Source of the DNA: Doris montereyensis | Lineage: Eukaryota > Mollusca > Gastropoda > Nudibranchia > Dorididae | Assembly (NCBI GenBank): GCA_037039925.1 | Contig: JAXRKP010001652.1 | Coordinates: forward strand, 40,234 to 104,233 | DNA length: 64,000 nt | Direction of reading: 5' to 3' | Part shown: one piece after another, positions 16,088 through 51,118 of the stretch | Layout of the letters: every line of letters begins with the position of its first letter | Position numbering within the stretch: position 1 is the stretch's first letter | The notes under the pieces: generated by a model | What the model was told of the DNA's origin: nothing | The model's database searches: none | What the model saw: only the letters and a program-made list of their open reading frames with translations | Made by a program: the position numbers and the translations under genes

Positions 16088-19000
16088 ACAATGTTTCTTT
16101 CTTTTCTTTCTTTATCAGCTCCCATTCAACCTTCCGGTGTATGGGTTTTAGATGCTCGAAATCATCTTCCTCCAGGTTGCCCTATCCTGACATTTTCTGT
16201 TTCCTTCCGTGAAAGTTAAATTTCTTTGCGTTAATGCCTCTTTTTTACATCTTCTTCCCACTTTCTCCGAGGTCTGCCTTTTGGTCTTTTACCTTGAGTT
16301 TTAGCACTGTATACTGATTTTGCTATTCTATTGTCATTCATTCTGTTAACATGCCCAAACAATCTCAGTTGATTCATTTCTACCTTAGTTTTTATGCTAT
16401 CTGCTTTGGTTTGATCTCTTATTGTTGTGTCTGATTTTGTCTCTTTTAGTTTTCCCTACTACTCTTCTTAGATATTTCATTTCGGCTGCCTGCACTCTAC
16501 TGTATTCTCTACTGTCTACGGTCCAGGTTTCACTGCCATAGAGGAGAGTATGACAATAAACTGTGTTGTATACTGCCATTTTGGTTTGTGTTGACAATTC
16601 TTGTTTACGTACAAATGCCTTTCGTAGATGGTTTTATATTGCACTTGCCTTTTGGATTCTCTGGCTGATTTCTTCTCTTAGTTTTCCTCTGAGTTAATCA
16701 TTACTCCTAAGTAATTGTAGTTTTGAACTTGTTTTTAATTCTCCCTGCCTAATTTAAGATTTTGTGTTTTAGCTTCCCAGTTACTAGCATTGTTTTGGGT
16801 TTCCTTTGCATTTACTCTCATTCCTCTTTTATTTAATTCATTATTCATTATGTTGATATTTGACTGGAGGTCCCTTTCTGATTTTCCAAACAGAACTAAA
16901 TCATCAGTAAATGAAAGCATTGATACATTTACTGGTTTGAGCTTCCACATACCTACATTCATTTTCTTCATGTTTGAGGATGCCTTTGAGACTGAATCCA
17001 TAAATGTGTTAAACAAAAGAGGACTTAGTACACAACCCTGTCTTACTCCTATATCTACATTAAATTGTTCAGATACATTTCCAGCTACTCTCACTGCACA
17101 TGTTGGTTTATTGTAAAAACTGTTAATGACTTCTATTAAATTTTACTCTACATTGTGTTCTTTAAAGAATGCCACAGTTCGTCCTCCTCACAGTATCAAA
17201 TGCCTTTCCTAAGTCAATAAAACACAGGTGCAAGTCAATGTTTCTCTCAAGAAATGTTTCTATTATTTGTGTAATTGTAAATATCTGGTCTTGTACACTT
17301 CTTCCTGGTCTAAATCCACTCTGGTGTTCTTCAATCTGATCCTCTACTCTTTTCCTTGGTCTCATTTTCCAGAATCCTGGCATACACTTTTCCTGGTACG
17401 CTAAGTAGTGATATCCCTCTATAGTTTGAGCATTCCATAGTTGATCCTTTCTTATGTATTGGTACTACCTTTGCCTTTTTCCACTCGTCTGGCACCTGTT
17501 TGGACTTCCATGCTTGTTGGCATATTGCATGTAGTAGTTTGTCTGCCTCTCTCCCTTGGTTTTTAATCATTTCTGGATAAATTTGATCTGCTCCTGGGGA
17601 TTTTCCTAATGTCACTTTTCTTATAGCTGTTTGAAGTTCTTCCATTAAGATATCTACATCTTGAGCTGTCTCATATCGATTACTTGTTACTCTTAATAGT
17701 CCATTTGTACTCCTTGTGTCATATGTTCTGGAGGGATTATGTAACTGTTGAAAATACTTCCTCCACGTGTCTATGATTTCGCTGTCTCCCTTCGTTATTT
17801 CTCATTTGGCGTTCTTAATTTGTCGTATTGGACATGCTTTGGTCTTTCTCGTGCTCTTCATTGCTCCCCAGAACAGCTTTTGATTTCCTTGATAGCTTTC
17901 TTGAAGTTTTTGTCCAAACTCTTCCCACTATTCCTGTTTTGGTTTCCTAACTTCCTTTTCGGCGATAGTTCTTTTACTCACGTAATCTATCCTGTCCTCT
18001 GGTCTCTTTGTTTGCAAGTATTTCTTCCAGGCACCTTTCTTTTCTTTGGCTTAGTCTTGACGTTCTCATTCCACCAGGCTGTTCTTTTCCTATCTCCTTT
18101 AATTTGTTTCCTACCACATACCTCTTCAGTACAACTGAGGAGTGTTTCTTTATGTATCTGCCACTTTTCTTCTGTTGTGCTTTCCTTCAAATCCATCTGC
18201 CTTTCACTGATAAATCTTTTGTCCTGGATTGGTACATTTGTTTTACTATTGGTTTAGTAGCTTTTCTCTCTTTCCTTTTCTGTTGGTTTTCTTCAGTTAA
18301 TAATCTCATTTTGGCTATCACTAGGTGGTGATCACTAAATATTTCTGCTCCTCTGCTTACTTTAGCATCCATTGTACTGTAAAGGAGCTGCTAACTATTA
18401 TATAGTCTATCATTGACTTTTCACATCATATCTTTATTTACTTTGTGGATATCTTTATGAGGAAAAAATGTGTTAGCTATTTTCATGTTATACTTTAGGC
18501 AAAAATCTAATAGTCTCTCTCCATTTGGAGAAGTTGTCGTCTCTCCTTCTTTACCGATTACTCCTCCTGATATTTCTACATTGTTGCCTTTGTAGCGTTT
18601 AAATCTCCTAAAACCACTAATTCCTGTTTGGGTTTGAGAGTTTCTGCAGCTATTTGTAAATCATTTTCGAAGATATTTTTTCTTCTTTGGTGGCATCTTC
18701 GTTTGGTCCATAAGCTATTCATAATTTAATTTCTCTTCCTTTTGTTTTAATTTTAATATTTACCTCTAATAGCCGCGGGCTTACAAATTTCCAACTTTCT
18801 AGTAGCATTTCTTGCCTTTTATGCATTATGAGGCCTACTCCTGCTCTAGCTCTATCTTTGACATCTACTCCTGAGAAGATTAAAGTATGATTTGGTCCTA
18901 CAATTTCTATTCCTTGTCCTTTTTTCTTTGTTTCTGTAATAGCCAAAATGTCTACTTTGAATTTTTCCATTTCTTCAGCTAATTCTAACTCCTTTCCATT

Positions 19001-19460
19001 AATTGCCCTAACATTCCATGTTCCAAAAATGACAGTCCGTGTTCTTTTCCAGAGTCGTCTTCGAAATTTCAAAGCCGGGTATATCATTGTATATATTACT
19101 TTGAATCAGTTAGATTTCGGATAAGCAGGGGATTAGCCCACTGTACCCTAGGTAGATGGGGGGGCTGCCACCTTGAGGCCCCTTCCGGGCCTTGTTATTT
19201 TCTGTCAGGATTAACTCCCTTAGCCTTTAGTCATTGAAGACCAGCCTGCAAGGCAGCATGTTGTTATTTTCTGTTAGGGTTAACTCCCTTAGCCTTTGGT
19301 CAGTCAAGACCGGCCTGCAAGGCAACAGGTTGTTTTCTTTCAGTGTTAACTCCCTTAGCCTTTGGTCAGACTAGACCTGCCTGTAAGGCAGCAGGAGACT
19401 CGTGGAGGGCGGGATCATCTACTCCCCGTACATGTGCTTACCTATCCACTGCCCAGCTCA
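16088..19460 (-). pseudogene. RTE-like LINE, left arm of inverted pair, degenerate
   Basis: Read on -, the element starts with short 5' tandem repeats (19190-19392). An AP-type endonuclease follows from about 19035 ('FGTWNVRAINGKELEL', 'DILAITETKKK'), then RT blocks at 17645-16735 ('YPEMIKNQG', 'SNYRGISLLS', 'QSGFRPGRSVQDQIF', 'RQGCVLSPLL', 'FTDDLVLFG'). A C-terminal region at 16597-16397 holds 'LLYGSETWTVDSREYSR'. The 3' end has a GATAAAGAAAG-type tail reading out at about 16090. Open segments are 19087-18719, 18372-17987, 17645-17162, 17094-16735 and 16597-16397. Breaks between them show it is inactive as sequenced. Family by motif memory is RTE-like; the clade was not tested by phylogeny. 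Confidence 0.75.
19190..19392 (-). repeat. about 65-bp tandem repeats at 5' end of left RTE-like arm
   Basis: Three units each contain TTAACTCCCTTAGCCTTTGG and a GCCTGCAAGGCAGCA string, with small differences. The same units occur inverted at 19.92-20.11 kb. They look like 5' UTR/promoter monomers of the LINE. Confidence 0.75.
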
Positions 19461-19863
19461 CAATGTTTAAGAAATGTAAATTGATGGATGGTGAATGAAT
19501 GATTTATGATAAGTTAATGAATGTGTATGAAGCTAAACTGATTTGTCTATAATTATTCATCTTTTTAAATTTTTTAATTTTTTATCTTTATTGTTTCACC
19601 GCACTATTTGTTAACCCACCTTTGAATTTTTGTATACTTATTCTAAAATCTAGACATTTAATGATTAACTAAGTTAAATTTGTTTTTAATTTGAATGCAT
19701 TGATGTATTCTCTTATTTTTCAAACGGAAATTGTGAACACAAGAATAATTTCCTTTTTTTTTAAAGGATCAATAAAGTTGATTGAAATCGAAATTGTTGA
19801 TTGACAAATGATTACAGGTGCAGCTACAATCAGCGTATAAGACAGGGCACAGCACGGAGCCGG
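19461..19863. other. spacer between the two inverted LINE arms
   Basis: About 400 bp of AT-rich sequence separates the arms. A segment around 19765-19805 with AATAAAGTTGATTGAAATC resembles the 3' end of another retroelement or a polyadenylated transcript. No coding frame is supported. Confidence 0.4.
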
Positions 19864-22800
19864 GCAGTGGACAGGTAAGCACCTGTACGGGGAGCAGCTG
19901 ATCCCGCCCTCCACGAGTCTCCTGCTGCCTTGGCTGACCAAAGGCTAAGGGAGTTAACCCTGACAGAAAACAACCTGCTGCCTTGCCGGTCGGTCTTGAC
20001 TGACCAAAGGCTAAAGGAGTTAACCCTGATATAAAATAACAATATGCTGCCTTGCAGGTTGGTCTTGAAAGACTAAAGGCTAAGGGAGTTCACCCTGACA
20101 GAAAATAAGCAGGCCTGGTAGGGGGCCTCAAGGTGGCAGCCCCACCATCTACCTAGGCTACAGTGGGCTAATCCCCTGCTTATCCGAAACCTAACTGATG
20201 CAGAGAAACAAATATAATGTAACGGGCTTGACCTTTCAACGACGAAAATGGAAACGAACACGGACTGTCATTTTTGGAACTTGCAACGTTAGGGCAATAA
20301 ATGGAAAAGAGTTAGAATTAGTTAAATAAATGGAAATTTTCAAAGTAGACATTTTGGCTATTACAGAAACAAAGAAAAAATAACAAGGAATAGAAAAAGT
20401 AGGACCAAATAATATTTTAATCTTCTCATCAGTAGTTGTCAAAGATAGAGCTAGAGCAGGAGTGGGTCCCCTAGTGCATAAAAGGTATGAAAAGCTACTA
20501 GAAAGTTGGAACTGTATAAGTTCACGGCTATTAGAGGTAAATATTAAACCAAAAGGAAGAGAAGTCAAATTGTTAATAGCTTATGGACCAAAAGAAGACG
20601 CTACCAAAGAAGAAAAAGATACCTTCGAAAACGATTTACAAATAGCTGCAGAGAACCTTAAACCCAAACAGGAACTAATGGTTTTAGGAGATTTAAACGC
20701 TAGAATAGGCAACAATATAGAAATATCAGGAGGAGTAATCGGTAAAGAAGGAGAGACAACAACTTATCCAAATGGAGAGAGACTAATAGATTTTTGCCTA
20801 AAGAATAACATGAAAATAGCTAACACCTTTTTTCCTCATAAGATATCCACAAATATACAAGAGTAAATGAAGACAGGTGTGAAATGTCAATGATAGACTA
20901 CATAATAGTTAGCAGCTCCTTTTTACAGTACATTGGATGCAAGAGTAAACAGAGGAGCAGAAATATTTAGTGATCTTCAACTAGTGATTGCCAAAATGAG
21001 ATTACTGACTGAAGAAAACAACCAGAAAAGGAAAGAGAAGAAAGCTACGAAACTCAAAATAGAGGAACTAAATATACCAGTAGTAAAACAGGTATACCAA
21101 TCTAGGATAAAAAGATTTATAAGTGAAAGGCAGATCTGAATGATAGCACAACAGAAGAAAAGTGGCAATTATATGAAGAAACACTCCTCAGTTGTACTGA
21201 AGAAGTATGTGGTAGGAAACAAATTAAAGGAGATGGGAAAAGAACAGCATGGTGGAATGAGAATGTCAAAACTAAGATCAAAGAAAAAAGATGCTTGGAA
21301 GAAATACTTGCAAACAAAGAGACCAAAGGATAGGATAGATTACGTGAATAAAAGAACTATTGCCAAAGAGGAAGTGAGGAAAGCAAAACAGGAACAATGG
21401 GAAGAGTTTGGACAAAGACTTCAAGAAGGCTATCAAGGAAATCAAAAGCTGTTCTGGGGGGTAATGAAGAGCATGAGAAAGATCAAAGCATGTCGAATAC
21501 GACAAATTAAGAATTCCAAAGGAGAAATAATGAAAGAAGACAGCCAAATCATGGACGCGTGGATGAAGTATTTTCAACAATTACATAATCCCTCCAGAAC
21601 ATATGAAACAAGGAGTAAAGATCACTTAGTAAGAGTAACGAGTAATCCAGAGGAGATAGCTGAAGATGTAGAAATATCAGTGGAACAAATCCAAACAGCT
21701 ATAAGAAAAGTGAAATTAGGAAAAGCCCCAGGAGCAGATCAAATTTATCCAGAAATGATTAAAAACCAAGGAGAGAGGCAGACAAACTACTATATATATG
21801 CAATGTGCCAACAAGCAGTAGTACCAATACATAAGAAAGGATCAGCTATAGAATGCTCAAACTATAGAGGGATATCACTACTTAGCGTACCAGGAAAAGT
21901 GTATGCCAGGGTTCTGGAAATGAGACCAAGGAAAAGAGTAGAGAATCAGATTGAAGAACACCAGAGTGGATTTAGACCAGGAAGAAGTGTACAAGACCAG
22001 ATATTTACAATTACACAAATAATAGAAAAATTCCTTGAGAGAAACATTGACTTGCACCTGTGTTTTATTGACTTAGGAAAGGCATTTGATACTGTGAGGA
22101 GGGACGCATTATGGCATTCTTTAAAAAACACAATGTAGAGTAAAATTTAATAGAAGTCATTAACAGTTTTTACAATAAACCAACATGTGCAGTGAGAGTA
22201 GCTGGAAATGTATCTGAACAATTTGATGTAGATATAGGAGTAAGACAGGGTTGTGTACTAAGTCCTCTTTTGTTTATCACATTTATGGATTCAGTCTCAA
22301 AGGCATCCTCAAACATGAAGAAAACGAATGTAGGTATGTGGAAGCTCAAACCAGTAAATGTATCAATGCTTTCATTTACTGATGATTTAGTTCTGTTTGG
22401 AAAACCAGAAAGTAACATTCAGTCGAATATCAACATTCTGAACAATGAACTAAATAAAAGAGGAATGAGAGTAAATTCAAAGAAAACCAAAACAATGCTA
22501 GTAACTAGGAAGCTAAAACACAACATCGTCAATTGGGCAGGGAGAATTTAGAACAAGTTCACAGCTACAATTACCTAGGAGTAATGATTAACTCAGAGGA
22601 AAAACTAAGAGAAGAAATCAGTCAGAGAATCCAAAAGGCAAGTGCAATATATAACCATCTACGAAAGGCATTTGTACGTAAACAAGAATTGTCAACACAA
22701 ACCAAAATGGCAGTATACAACACAGTTTATTGTCATACTCTCCTCTATGGCAGTGAAACCTGGATCTTAGGCAGTAGAGAATACAGTAGAGTACAAGCAG

Positions 22801-23178
22801 ACGAAAAGAAATATCTAAGAAGAATAGTAGGGAAAACTAAAAGAGACAAAATCAGAAACACAACAATAAGAGATCAAACCAAAGCAGATGGCATAAAACT
22901 AAGATAAAAAGAAATCAATCGAGATAGTTTGGGCATGTAAACAGAATAAATGACAATAGAATAGCTAAATCAGTATACAGTGCTAAAGCCCAAGGTAAAA
23001 GACCAAAAGGCAGACTTCGGAGAAAGTGGGAAGAAGATATAAAAGAGGCATTAACGCAAAGAAATTTAACTTTCACGGAAGGAAACGGAAAATGCCAGGA
23101 CAGGGCAGCCTGGAGAAAGATCATATCGGGCATCTGAACCCATATACTGAAAGGTAGAATGGAAACTGATAAAGAAAG
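19864..23178 (+). pseudogene. RTE-like LINE, right arm of inverted pair, degenerate but long
   Basis: This is the same element as the left arm, in opposite orientation. 5' tandem repeats are at 19918-20106. Endonuclease segments run to 20866 and include 'ELMVLGDLNARIGN' at about 20663-20704. The longest open segment, 21140-22138 (332 residues), covers the linker and early RT blocks ('GKAPGADQIYPEMIKNQG', 'FRPGRSVQDQIFTITQIIE', 'FIDLGKAFDTV'). The 22192-22551 segment has 'GVRQGCVLSPLLF' and 'SFTDDLVLFGKPE'. The 22533-22907 segment has the C-terminal 'LLYGSETW' region. The 3' end at about 23140-23178 is the shared GAACCCATA...GATAAAGAAAG tail. Stops at 20863-20865, 21137-21139 and 22136-22138 and frame changes make it non-functional as sequenced. 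In both arms the RT active site reads Phe-Thr-Asp-Asp. Confidence 0.78.
19918..20106 (+). repeat. about 63-bp tandem repeats at 5' end of right RTE-like arm
   Basis: Three units share CCAAAGGCTAAGGGAGTTAA (with variants) and CTGCTGCCTTG, ending with CCTGACAGAAAATAA-like strings. They mirror the array at 19.19-19.39 kb. Confidence 0.75.
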
Positions 23179-23182
23179 AAAG

Positions 23183-24699
<1,517 letters not shown>

Positions 24700-24821
24700 A
24701 ATGAGTACCAATTTGTTACATTTTAGACAAAATTTCTGGCTTTTATGGTACAGCTGATGGGTTGAAGGTTAGGCTGGTATCATTTCTTTAAAAGTAGTTG
24801 CAATTGAGGAAGCCACAAGAC

Positions 24822-25489
24822 TACTGTTAGACGAAGTTGACATCTCACAAAGGTTAGTTTTTCTCATGGATGCCGTCTGTACTACAGGCGCTAAATACAA
24901 CCAATGAAAGCCAGCTAAACCATCCTTCACTGCTTCTTCACCAGTTATGTGTCAGTCAACACAATGCACCATAGTACAATGGATACATGGACACTGCAGT
25001 GCCAGATTGATGGGAATGAACTTGCAGATGATCCTGCAAAAAAGGTTTTAGTATGCCCCAAGAGTCTCTGCCATTGACCTTCGAGGAAGAGAAGACAATC
25101 ATCAAGGCAACTGTCTGCAATCAATGGGGAGAAAATCATAGCAGCTATAACCCCAAAGACCCCATTCACCAACTTGACAGAAAGTCCCAGGTCGCACTAA
25201 TCAGGACTGGGCACAACCGTCTCCATCAACATATGAATCGCCATCTGAACGTTGGGGAATCAGAAGGATGTGAGTGTGGAGCACCCCACCAGAACATTGA
25301 ACATATTCTCCAGCTATGTCCGCTCCCCACATCAAAGAGAACAGAGACATGGCCGGGCGAGGCACCTCTGGAAGCAAAGCTCTACGGCCCTGTGGAGAGT
25401 CTACAAAAGACTATGCACTTCAGAAGACAATCAGTATGCAGATCTGACCTGCTGGCAGAGAGATCAAAGAAGAAGAAGAAGAAGAAGAA
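24822..25489 (+). pseudogene. non-LTR retrotransposon RNase H / C-terminal fragment
   Basis: A segment around 24850-24880 reads 'LVFLMDAVCT', as in the RNase H core. Around 24976-25045 it reads 'QWIHGHC' and, in a shifted frame, 'DGNELADDPAKK', the RNase H motif with the late Asp. The open frame 25053-25559 carries the conserved C-terminal part: 'LIRTGHNRLHQHMNRHL', then Cys-x-Cys-G-x3-Gln-x2-Glu-His-Ile-Leu-x2-Cys-Pro ('CECGAPHQNIEHILQLCP'). An (AAG)n tail at about 25466-25489 marks the 3' end. It is 5'-truncated and frameshifted. Confidence 0.7.
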
Positions 25490-26440
25490 ATATCTTCTTT
25501 TTTTAAAATCGTATAAAATGAAAGAATGGATACTGAGCTTTTTTATGGTATCAATGTGAAGGGATTGAAATGCTCAATCCAATAGATCGATAAACTATAA
25601 TTGTCCAATTTGCAGTAAAAATGCCTTCCTCGGGGACCCCCCCCTCCCGCCTCCCTTAAGGAAGAGATAGCGTGCTGACTTATTTGTTTTCACTGATGTA
25701 ACCAGGTTTTCCAGTCCGCCGAGAACGCCATGAGTGTAGGTCTACGTGTAACATGCTTGTACAATGTACAAGTACCGGGTATCTTAGTTTCGACATGTCA
25801 TGACATCCGATGCTCAGTCTGGAATGTCAATGTCACAGCTATTGTATTATGTTGTCTCATGGTATACTCGTCTCAAGATGCCTTCGGTGGGAATATAAAT
25901 ATATATAATATGACTATGAGAATGATATGCATCACTTGATTAAACCATTCGAATATTTCTCCATCGAGTCCAACTGCAACCAGCTGTTCGCAGTAGAGAT
26001 TCCCTAATATTAATAGTTTAACCTAGTCGAGATGAAATTCCATTGCAATCATGACTTTCCACATTTCATAGGGTTTCGTATCGGACACAGATAAACACTT
26101 TGGAGTAGCCAGCGAACAGTGAAGCAGGCGTAGATTCTACAGATCAACATTGTATTTCCTACATATTTGGATTCGAAACATTTCCAATTATGTTTCTCAC
26201 ATGAAGTCTCCCGTGCCATTGCCTTGTTGGAAACATGCATAGATCGATCTATTTCTTTTTAATTTATAGTTCCTAGTAACTATGTGCATGATTATATTAT
26301 TCTTACAAGCATATCACACTGGGGTTACAACTGATATTCATAGATCTATGATGATCATGTCAGCATATGTCGAGGTTACATAGGCGGGCGTGAATGGTAA
26401 TATTCTAACTTTTTAATTATACAGCCTGTTCAAAATTTTA
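25490..26440. other. intergenic stretch, nothing recognised
   Basis: AT-rich sequence with short open frames only. No motif, RNA structure or repeat signature could be supported. Confidence 0.35.
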
Positions 26441-26860
26441 CTCAAAGACGGGGAAACAATTAAATTTTCAATGCCACTTCTGGTAGAAAACTTCTTTAAA
26501 TGGAAACGACCTTGAGATCATTTAGAACCTACAAAGCAAAACATGGTTATTCGTAGTGGCCTGGTAACAGAGCCTTTGGCGAACAAAAAACGACTAACTC
26601 AAAATTATATAAGCATAGTACACTCTGGGTGGTACCAAGGACGATTATTAGATCGGGTTATTATTCAATTCTGAAGTCACGCAGGTAGATACTATTCCAA
26701 CTATTTAATTACCCGATATAACATGTACATTTATTTAACGTCACTTTTGGCATACCATTTTTTTCAAACAATAACGATTTGGGGATGGTTTAAAGCCTTC
26801 ATGCAAAATATGATTACTCTTAGTGGCCTAGCAACAGAGCCTTTGGCGAACAAAGATCAA
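26440..26860 (+). repeat. two diverged copies of a repeat ending at a LINE 3' fragment
   Basis: A segment ending TAACAGAGCCTTTGGCGAAC at about 26581 recurs ending at about 26850 with the preceding GTAGTGGCCT/TTAGTGGCCT and more diverged sequence further upstream. The spacing is about 267 bp. Confidence 0.6.
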
Positions 26861-27065
26861 CCAATTTGTTCTAGTATCTTTGGAGCAGTGTTGGAAGGGA
26901 AAGTAAATGGAAGAAAAACTAGAGGAAGGCCACGGACTCAGTGGGATAGTGAATCCTAGCAAATGTCGACGACAAGCGCCGAGAGATTGACTATGGATAG
27001 AGAGGATTTCCATGAGGCAATCAAATGTGTCACGTCCAGAAGGATAAGTACGGATGATGCTGATA
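26850..27065 (+). pseudogene. LINE C-terminal fragment (GRxxRGRPRTQW motif)
   Basis: The frame at about 26858-26957 includes 'LEGKVNGRKTRGRPRTQW', typical of the C-terminal region of RTE-like or related LINE ORFs. It stops and continues as 'AERLTMDREDFHEA' and a final 'STDDAD' near 27064. It is a short 3' piece with no RT domain. Confidence 0.6.
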
Positions 27066-27590
27066 TGTTCAAGAAATCAAGTGTTAACACGAGCAAGAAT
27101 GCCCATATAATTTCGGTACCTAAACAAGGACAATGACAATGTCAGTTTTAATAAACTCTTGCTATTCAGACTTTCAGTGTCATTTCCATCAAAATAGGCA
27201 ACAGACACGGATGAGGAAACGGAGTAGAGTTTTCGGCTACAATACTTCATTTCCAACAATCGATGTTGTCTACAGAGAGTGTGTAGGTCTTGTTCTCTTC
27301 CTTTACCATTAACATGTGTACAGAGGAAAGATGGGATTTCCTTGCGAGAGGGATTGTCGTCAAATATGCCTATTTGTGCTCTAATTGAGGTAACACTTTA
27401 ATCAAATAATATGATATTGATTTAATCAATCCGAAGAGTAAGTGGCTTTTTTTTTTTTGCGTTTCGTTGCTGAAGTATTAGCTCACAATCTGAATCAAAT
27501 CATTGAACTTTGATTGTTTCAAGTTTTTTAGTAAGGCGGGAAGCCTTGCTACTCGAAAACGAAAACCCCGTTTCCCAAAATTTCAATCAT
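27066..27590. other. intergenic stretch upstream of PPP4R3
   Basis: No gene or recognised repeat is seen. It leads into the putative PPP4R3 promoter. Confidence 0.3.
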
Positions 27591-27591
27591 T

Positions 27592-27604
27592 CAATATGGC
27601 GGCC
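27592..27604 (+). promoter_or_regulatory. YY1-like motif in the presumed PPP4R3 promoter
   Basis: CAATATGGCGGCC at 27592-27604 fits the AANATGGCGGC pattern bound by YY1 in metazoan promoters, often just downstream of the start site. It lies about 340 bases before the PPP4R3 start codon in a locally GC-richer patch. No transcript start is known here. Confidence 0.35.
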
Positions 27605-27919
27605 GAACGGAGACTCAGAAGCCGTTCACTCGCATGAATTTTGAAAACTTAAGCTAAAATATAATTTTAGTCTATCAAATCATGAAGTGTGATTATTTTT
27701 TTGTTCAGAGTGGGTTCTGTTAATGTCTGAGTTTCGAGTAAGCAAGGTTCGATTGGTTTGAAATGGAGCTTATTTGGAACTCGTGTCGTTTCATATCCGT
27801 TTGTTTTGATTGTACACAGACCTACGACCGGTCAACATAACAAACGAACTGCTGTAAATTATCAGCCAACGTGAGCTTATCAGTGTGTTTCAATCGATCT
27901 GGAGACATATATTTCCTAG

Positions 27920-49277
<21,358 letters not shown>

Positions 49278-50750
49278 CATCTCTTGCACAAGGGGTTATC
49301 ATCCACCACCATCACATAGGCTTTTACAGCCTGCCAAGGAGGGCCAGTCTTACATGCAAGGGACTGTGTTGGAAGCTCTCTAGATCGTGTACCTCAGAGG
49401 GCAATGGTTGTCTTAATTTGAAGCATGCTATGAAGGTCTTGGTATATTTAAACGCCAGTTCAGGGATCTGTGATGCTGTAACTGTAATGTAGTTTCTTCA
49501 CATTCTCCTTGCTTGTCACATGTTGAATGTTCATATCTGTCCTCTTCAGTTGTTGTTTTTTTTATATACATGTTACAAATTTTAAAAAATGTAATCCGAC
49601 AGGTTTTTAGAGCCATATGCTGAATAAAGGATGGAAAGCAACCAGTTTCCTTTTTTACTTTTTGATCGGTGGGAGGGGGTTGGGAGATTCTTTTTGTTTT
49701 GTTTATTTTTGTTGCTTTCATCTGTTTTTTTTTATTTTTCAGAAAGATTCTACTTGTTTGGGGGTTTTTTTCTCTCCTTTTTTTTTCAAGGATGGAGGGG
49801 ATTGTTTGGGTTGGGGTTTTCTTCCTTGTTCTCCCCCCCCTGTCAAACCTCATTTGATCCTGTGTTCATGTTGAAGTGGGATCCAATATTTTTGCTTTTG
49901 TCCTCAGTCATCATATCAGCATCTCTTTTCAAAATGTTTTCTTCTGTGACAGAAGAGAACTGTTTTGTTTGAATTTGCGTTAATGTGACATTTAATTGAT
50001 ATGAGTAGTTAGTAGATGGAATGTGCCTATGAAGACGGACCACATCATCGGTACCATTAGTACCCAATTGATGATGGTTAAACTTATCATGTGTGAGAGT
50101 AAAATAAGGTTTTATGGCATTGGTCATATTCATCATTCTCATCATAGCAAATTTCCGATCGGTGATTTCACAGATATCAAAAGGTCAAACATATGTGAAT
50201 TTTGCAGCTGAATAAAGTACCTTTTTATTTTCGGTGAGGAAAAGAAAGCTTTTAAAGAAAGTGTTTTATCAAATCAAGGTAATGCTTTTTAGGAGAAGAC
50301 ATAATAAGGAGCATACTAATGTTTAAATGAATCGCACAGTCTTTATCTTCCAAGGAGTAGCCTTCTTTAAAGAGCCTAATGGTGCTCATTGAAGGAAGAA
50401 GTCAAACTGTCAATAGATCACCAAAGTGCGAATTCCATTGTGTGTGGGAGTATTAAGCACCCACCACTACACAGATTCCTTCCCTTTGTTTACTGTATTA
50501 GTAAACTTAGCCTTTAGATAGTCTTTTATCTTGAAGATTCTCATGTGCTCTTTACGTCTTGTTTTCAAATGTTGCCTTTGTTTATAAGTTGTGTGTTTTA
50601 ATCCTGTTCATTTAAGGAAAGCTGCATCCATCTTGAAGATTTTATATTTGATTTTATTAACCATTTCAAAGAAGAAAGTAATTAAGGAAAGGACATGGTG
50701 GTGCAATAAACCAATTGTACGTTGATAATCTTCGATAAAAGAAATTATAG
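49278..50750 (+). other. PPP4R3 3' UTR and flank, candidate poly(A) signals
   Basis: AATAAA occurs at 49623-49628, followed by a T/G-rich stretch, and again at 50211-50216 and 50705-50710. The first is the most likely end because of the downstream GT-rich sequence at about 49648-49700. No other gene is seen here. Confidence 0.45.
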
Positions 50751-51118
50751 CACAGCTGCCAACCAGTACGTAAAAAGCTTATTACATTTTTTTTTTTTGG
50801 CTCCGAGTCTAAGTCTGTATTTACCTGGAAAAGTATGTATTTGAAGATAAACTAGTTTTTTTTTTAATTTTTAAAAATTTTAGAAATCATAAGTGAATAG
50901 CAAAAACTCGGAAAAAATTGGGGGTGCAAATATCGAGATGCCCGTTCTGACTTCACAAAAATACAGTTGCATTTCGCCAGAAAGGTCAGCGATATTTTGT
51001 TATTTTCTCAAGATGAGTTGTCAATGTTTTCTAGAATGTTACGGGCCATGGTGTTAGTCAAAATTAATTTGCGCAGTCAGAATTTGTTTTTTTTTACTTG
51101 AAAAAGTTGGCAGCTGTG
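50751..51118. mobile_element. MITE-like element with AGCTGCCAA termini, copy C
   Basis: CACAGCTGCCAAC (50751-50763) and GTTGGCAGCTGTG (51106-51118) are perfect inverted repeats. Length is 368 bp and the interior resembles copy B. The flanking three bases form part of the palindrome, so the exact element end and target duplication are unclear. Confidence 0.75.

Noticed and set aside
19461..19863. A promoter or gene in the spacer between LINE arms
   Set aside because: Only an AATAAAG-type retroelement tail is seen; no open frame or initiator signal.
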